8,772 bases of DNA from Candidatus Heimdallarchaeota archaeon (GTDB taxonomy: Archaea; Asgardarchaeota; Heimdallarchaeia; Heimdallarchaeales; Kariarchaeaceae), in the NCBI GenBank assembly GCA_015522385.1, contig WAMJ01000228.1, positions 1-8,772 on the forward strand. The letters are read 5' to 3'. The notes beneath the pieces were generated by a model. The model saw only the letters and a list, made by a program, of their open reading frames with translations, was not told the origin of the DNA and searched no databases. The position numbers and the translations under genes are program-made. Position 1 is the first letter of the stretch; each line of letters starts with the position of its first letter. Below are positions 5,419 through 8,772 of the stretch, in pieces.

Positions 5419-6807
5419 TCAATTTTGAGCAAAATCATCCTCTGCTCCCGAAACGATGAGATATTTTAGATAGCGGAGACTGTATTCGGAGAAGGAATCG
5501 CCAAAAAGGTCGACTAGGATAGACATCCTCTTTCTCCACTCCTCAGTACGATTTCCTAGTTGCTCCTTGATGGCGACATTTGATGCATCACTGTCCATCT
5601 CGGTCAGTATCCAGATAAGATCTTTCATATCCATGATGAATGTATTAAGCTGATCTGGGTCAAAGAGTGGGATTGTACCAAATTTGTTACGCACATCGTT
5701 CTTGAGGTTTTGCTTGATCCCACTATCGAGATTTATGATGGTGTCCTTAATCAAATCGCATCGCCATCTCTTGCCTTCCTCATCCCATCCTTCGATATAA
5801 ATCGTTACTGGACTGGAGTGTTTGCTAATTAATTTTACCGAGAACTCTTCAGTGATCGATGAGAGAAAGTTACTCAAAATACTCAGGGATTTGGGTCTAA
5901 CATGGACGATCCATGTAAAGGACTCTCCATGACTGTAAAATTTGCTCTTGAGGGGGAGCTTTCCATGATTTGCCATATCACTGATCGCTCGGATTGCCTG
6001 TCCAGATGCTCTCCCTGATATCACCGAGGGTATCCATTGAAACTTTGATGTGTTGAGCCTCAGGCAATACGTCTTGATCAATTCGTTGCTTATCCGTTTG
6101 ATACGACGAGTTAGTGTGGAGTAGTCCTTGTCGTAGTAATGACTGATCATGGATACCTTCAAGCGACCGTTGAGCTCTATCTCCCTGAGGAGTTGAAGCT
6201 GGAGGAAATCAACATCTGCAGGTTTGTCTTCTACGTGATTTATCGCGCTATCCTGCATGAATGCCCGGGCAAATTCGTCATCTAATATCTTTCTCAGATT
6301 CTCTTCCTTGTAACCAAATTCTGGTGGATTACAGAAAGAACTCTCTACGAGGTGGGTCGTGAACCCTAGGATCTCACCCTTTACTACCATTAGATTGAGT
6401 AGCTGAACAAAATCAGAGATGAATTCCAGAGGACACCTGACGAAGAACATGAATGCATTATTTGGTGCACCAAACTCATAAAAATCAGAGGTGTATGGAA
6501 CATCTCTAAAGTACTGAATATTTTTTATCAATTTTTGACCTGAGCTCGTCGAGACCTCTACAATGATCTCGGTCAATCCTAACCTTCTGTAATGTGGTAT
6601 AGTAGTTGCATGGCTTCTGATTCTTGGTCCCAATATCCTGTCATAAAATATCGTGTCATTTCGGATTAGATCTCGATCGACAAGGGTCTGGAATATCCTC
6701 TTTGCCCTCTTTATGGACATACCTGCCTTCTCTGCAATCTTGTTCCAGCTGTCTCCTAGATTAAGAGTGTATGTACGAAGGAACTGTATCTCTATGGGAT
6801 TGAGCAA
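5419..6807 (-). CDS. tandem winged-helix / Lrp-like (HTH-RAM) putative transcription regulator
   Basis: The protein has 462 residues, and I do not recognise a named family. It reads as two successive Lrp/AsnC-like units. Unit one has a winged helix at residues about 5-50 (SWNKIAEKAGMSIKRAKRIF, a clear helix-turn-helix) followed by a probable RAM-like alpha/beta domain at 75-155. Unit two has a winged helix at about 200-245 (STLTRRIKRISNELI as recognition helix) and a second alpha/beta region at about 275-355. A helical tail (360-462) completes it. The start must be TTG 6807: the frame is closed by a stop 24 bases upstream, the next ATG (codon 30) lies inside the first helix-turn-helix, and GAGG sits seven bases before the TTG. 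It begins 2 nt after the membrane kinase gene, so the two are co-transcribed. It is the only DNA-binding candidate in the window; its target and ligand are unknown. Confidence 0.8.
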   Translation of the reverse strand: MLNPIEIQFLRTYTLNLGDSWNKIAEKAGMSIKRAKRIFQTLVDRDLIRNDTIFYDRILGPRIRSHATTIPHYRRLGLTEIIVEVSTSSGQKLIKNIQYFRDVPYTSDFYEFGAPNNAFMFFVRCPLEFISDFVQLLNLMVVKGEILGFTTHLVESSFCNPPEFGYKEENLRKILDDEFARAFMQDSAINHVEDKPADVDFLQLQLLREIELNGRLKVSMISHYYDKDYSTLTRRIKRISNELIKTYCLRLNTSKFQWIPSVISGRASGQAIRAISDMANHGKLPLKSKFYSHGESFTWIVHVRPKSLSILSNFLSSITEEFSVKLISKHSSPVTIYIEGWDEEGKRWRCDLIKDTIINLDSGIKQNLKNDVRNKFGTIPLFDPDQLNTFIMDMKDLIWILTEMDSDASNVAIKEQLGNRTEEWRKRMSILVDLFGDSFSEYSLRYLKYLIVSGAEDDFAQN

Positions 6808-6809
6808 GC

Positions 6810-8717
6810 CTATTCCTCTACCTTGTCTGCCTCAATAAATCTTTCGGCATCTGGAATGTGCTTTAATACTAAACTTACTCGTGTGATACCATCTTGTTCA
6901 ATGGTCAGATTTCCTCCAATGCTCTTCGCTATTTGTCGGATCAGATCAAGTCCTCCTCCCTTCTCCCTCCTAGCTACGTAAGTACCGTGGTCTGTATACT
7001 CAATATGTCTGGGCTTCCTGTCAATCTGGAAGGACATAGTGTTGCTTTCATCTCGAAATGCATGTTTGAAGCTGTTGACCATCAGCTCGTTGATGATGAG
7101 CACGATGGGAATAATCTCTTTCTCCTCTAGGTTAAAGTCTTCTCCTTCTATATATGTGTCCACATTTGTATCTGATAGCTGTATGTAGGTATCAAGGAAA
7201 CCCCTGACAATATTGTTGAGGAGGTTTTTTACGGTCATGACCTTGTCCTTTTCTGTACCATACTTGTGCAGAGACTTATTGATATGGTAAATCGCCCAGA
7301 CAAGGGTGTAGATCGAGGATCTGTCAACCTTTGTCCTAATCTCTAGGAAGGACAATATCATTTGGAGGCTATTGTTAATGCGGTGTGAGTACTCTCTGAA
7401 TGCCAGCTCGTTGGCCCTTAACTTCTCCTCGATAAGTTTTTCTCTCTCTACAAAGGGCGTCACATCCATGCTAACCCCAATGAGAACATCCCTCCCCTTG
7501 ATGCTCACGGGCGTGATCAGACTCTCGATAGTTTTTTCTTCCCCTTCATCGATGATTGACAACTCTACCTTCTTGGTCACTCCCTTCTCCAATATCTCAG
7601 ACACCAGTCTTTCGAATTTTTCCCTTTTGACAATTCTCTGGATATCTTCCTTACTAATTGTCTTTGAATATAACTTGCTAATCATATTCTGGCTCCCCAT
7701 AAGATTGTTTGCCATCTCCTCTTTGATGTCATATTCCCAGACACTAATTTTCGCTAGCTGAATGGCTCTGCTGATAATCACATTGTATTGCTGTACCTCT
7801 GACTCAAGCTCCTTTAGCTCTGTGATGTCTCTTGAAGCACCAATAATCCGAACAATTTTCCCGTTCTCATCCCGTTCTGGTGAACCCTTCTCTTCAATGA
7901 ACCGTATCTCCCCAGATGGGAGGATAATTCTATGAACCGCATGGTAGGTCTCGCCCTTCTCTAATAATTGAATTATTCCGTTCCTTATGATCCCGACGTC
8001 ATCTGGATGAACTCGGGAATAAAATATCTCCAAGGACGGCTTCTCACTCTTGTCGATCCCAAAGATCTCAAAAATTTCTGGTGACCAATAGAGCTTGTCT
8101 GTACCTAATTCCCTCTCCCAATGTCCACTTTGACCTAGTTGTGCCGCACGTACATATCTGGCGTTGTCTTCGAAGTTCTTCCTCTTCAGTTCCTTTATCT
8201 CCTGCTGGTAGATGAACAAGGCTGAGAGGAGCATTGTGTAGAGGATCAAAGCAAGAAGTCCAATCAAATCGTAAAACAGCTCTTCCCCATCTATAGTTGC
8301 TGGATCAATATATAGAATATCCAGTACCATGGTAAGCAATCCGATGAGGTCACCCTCGATGACCCTTCTCACATTCGGTCTCTCGACAATTAGAAGTGTG
8401 ATGGGGATTAGAATGAACAGATATATCTGATCAATATAGTAGCCCCTGATCCAAAGGGTGTAGTACGCGATAAGCATCCCTATAGAGGAGATCGCGACTG
8501 AGATATCACTTCGTCCTCTATAAAGTACACGAAGTGCAATAAAGCACATGATAATAAGAATGATGTTGGTCACGATCCACACGATGCTTATGATTGAAAC
8601 CGAAAAGAAGAGAAATCCGATGTGGAAGTACAATGCATATCTGAGGATAATGTAGTAGCTTCTGCTGGATTCTGGAATGTTCACTAAATTAAGTGTGAAA
8701 TAGATGTTTATCAACAT
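6810..8717 (-). CDS. membrane-bound PAS-PAS histidine kinase of the HisKA_2 type
   Basis: The protein has 635 residues. Residues about 22-170 contain five or six hydrophobic segments (roughly 27-45, 46-65, 72-90, 96-111, 120-137 and 148-170) joined by very short loops, so this is an integral membrane sensor with almost no outside domain. A PAS_3-type domain with a clear PAC ending (IIGASRDITELKE) covers about 192-303, and a second, weaker PAS about 317-420. The HisKA_2 domain carries His445 in EYSHRINNSLQMI. The ATPase domain has Asn548 (NELMVNSFKHAF), Asp576 (TDHGTYV) and GGGLDLI. The G1 box lacks its usual second glycine. ATG 8717 is the first possible start: an in-frame stop lies shortly upstream, and there is no ribosome binding site, fitting near-leaderless initiation. 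The PAS-containing response regulator downstream is its likely partner. What the membrane part senses cannot be inferred. Confidence 0.93.
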   Translation of the reverse strand: MLINIYFTLNLVNIPESSRSYYIILRYALYFHIGFLFFSVSIISIVWIVTNIILIIMCFIALRVLYRGRSDISVAISSIGMLIAYYTLWIRGYYIDQIYLFILIPITLLIVERPNVRRVIEGDLIGLLTMVLDILYIDPATIDGEELFYDLIGLLALILYTMLLSALFIYQQEIKELKRKNFEDNARYVRAAQLGQSGHWERELGTDKLYWSPEIFEIFGIDKSEKPSLEIFYSRVHPDDVGIIRNGIIQLLEKGETYHAVHRIILPSGEIRFIEEKGSPERDENGKIVRIIGASRDITELKELESEVQQYNVIISRAIQLAKISVWEYDIKEEMANNLMGSQNMISKLYSKTISKEDIQRIVKREKFERLVSEILEKGVTKKVELSIIDEGEEKTIESLITPVSIKGRDVLIGVSMDVTPFVEREKLIEEKLRANELAFREYSHRINNSLQMILSFLEIRTKVDRSSIYTLVWAIYHINKSLHKYGTEKDKVMTVKNLLNNIVRGFLDTYIQLSDTNVDTYIEGEDFNLEEKEIIPIVLIINELMVNSFKHAFRDESNTMSFQIDRKPRHIEYTDHGTYVARREKGGGLDLIRQIAKSIGGNLTIEQDGITRVSLVLKHIPDAERFIEADKVEE

Positions 8718-8747
8718 CGGGCTTAGAGGTTGAATAATTAGATAATG

Positions 8748-8755
8748 CTATATTA
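8748..8755 (-). promoter_or_regulatory. TATA-like box upstream of the membrane kinase
   Basis: On the minus strand TAATATAG lies 31-38 bases before ATG 8717. Archaeal transcription starting about 25 bases downstream would leave only a few untranslated bases, which agrees with the missing Shine-Dalgarno sequence. The surroundings are AT-rich, so the match could be accidental. Confidence 0.4.
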
Positions 8756-8772
8756 CTGGGACTAACTAGAAC

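Noticed and set aside
7372..7761. 129-codon plus-strand frame inside the membrane kinase gene
   Set aside because: It is antisense to the conserved HisKA_2 and PAS region; its Ser/Leu-rich translation shows no family pattern.
1..8772. CRISPR arrays, tRNA or rRNA genes, insertion sequences, toxin-antitoxin pairs
   Set aside because: I saw no regularly spaced repeats, cloverleaf-like segments, transposase motifs or terminal inverted repeats; coding density is explained by the nine signalling genes.

Overview
The window looks like archaeal DNA of moderate GC content. The evidence is TATA-like boxes at archaeal distances from two starts, a near-leaderless start beside a gene whose neighbours carry Shine-Dalgarno sites, HisKA_2-type histidine kinase architecture, tandem Lrp-like winged-helix/RAM units, and response regulators without DNA-binding outputs. 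One response regulator ends in what I read as a longin/roadblock-like alpha/beta domain of the kind abundant in Asgard archaea. I therefore lean towards an Asgard lineage (for example Thorarchaeota-like), but this rests on recall of family patterns and not on a search. All nine genes are signal-transduction genes.

Plus-strand block (1-4412): six tightly packed genes in one orientation. In order they are the C-terminal STAS domain of an RsbR-like stressosome protein (cut by the window start), a response regulator fused to a longin-like domain, a small divergent RsbS-like STAS protein, an RsbT-like kinase fused to an RsbX/SpoIIE-like PP2C phosphatase, a soluble hybrid-less histidine kinase, and a single-domain DivK/Spo0F-like response regulator. 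Gaps are 11, 4, 3 and 2 nt, plus one 14-nt overlap, so this is almost certainly an operon. It joins a bacterial-style partner-switching module (STAS substrates, Ser/Thr kinase and phosphatase) to a two-component relay. No sigma factor is present, and none is expected in an archaeon, so the output target is open. A long RNA hairpin (1691-1728) sits exactly over the start of the kinase/phosphatase gene and the stop of the STAS gene, suggesting translational coupling.

Minus-strand block (4440-8717), convergent with the first: a membrane-bound PAS-PAS-HisKA_2 histidine kinase (8717-6810) is followed after 2 nt by a tandem winged-helix/Lrp-like protein starting with TTG (6807-5419). After a 244-nt spacer with its own TATA-like box comes a response regulator with a C-terminal PAS-like domain and a GTG start (5174-4440). 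The two blocks meet tail to tail across 27 nt without a visible terminator.

Possible wiring (inference): environmental signals reach the STAS proteins, the RsbT-like domain phosphorylates them, and the fused phosphatase resets them. Partner release then acts on the histidine kinase, whose N-terminus resembles a degenerate RsbT-like fold, and on the response regulators. The only DNA-binding candidate in the window is the tandem winged-helix protein.
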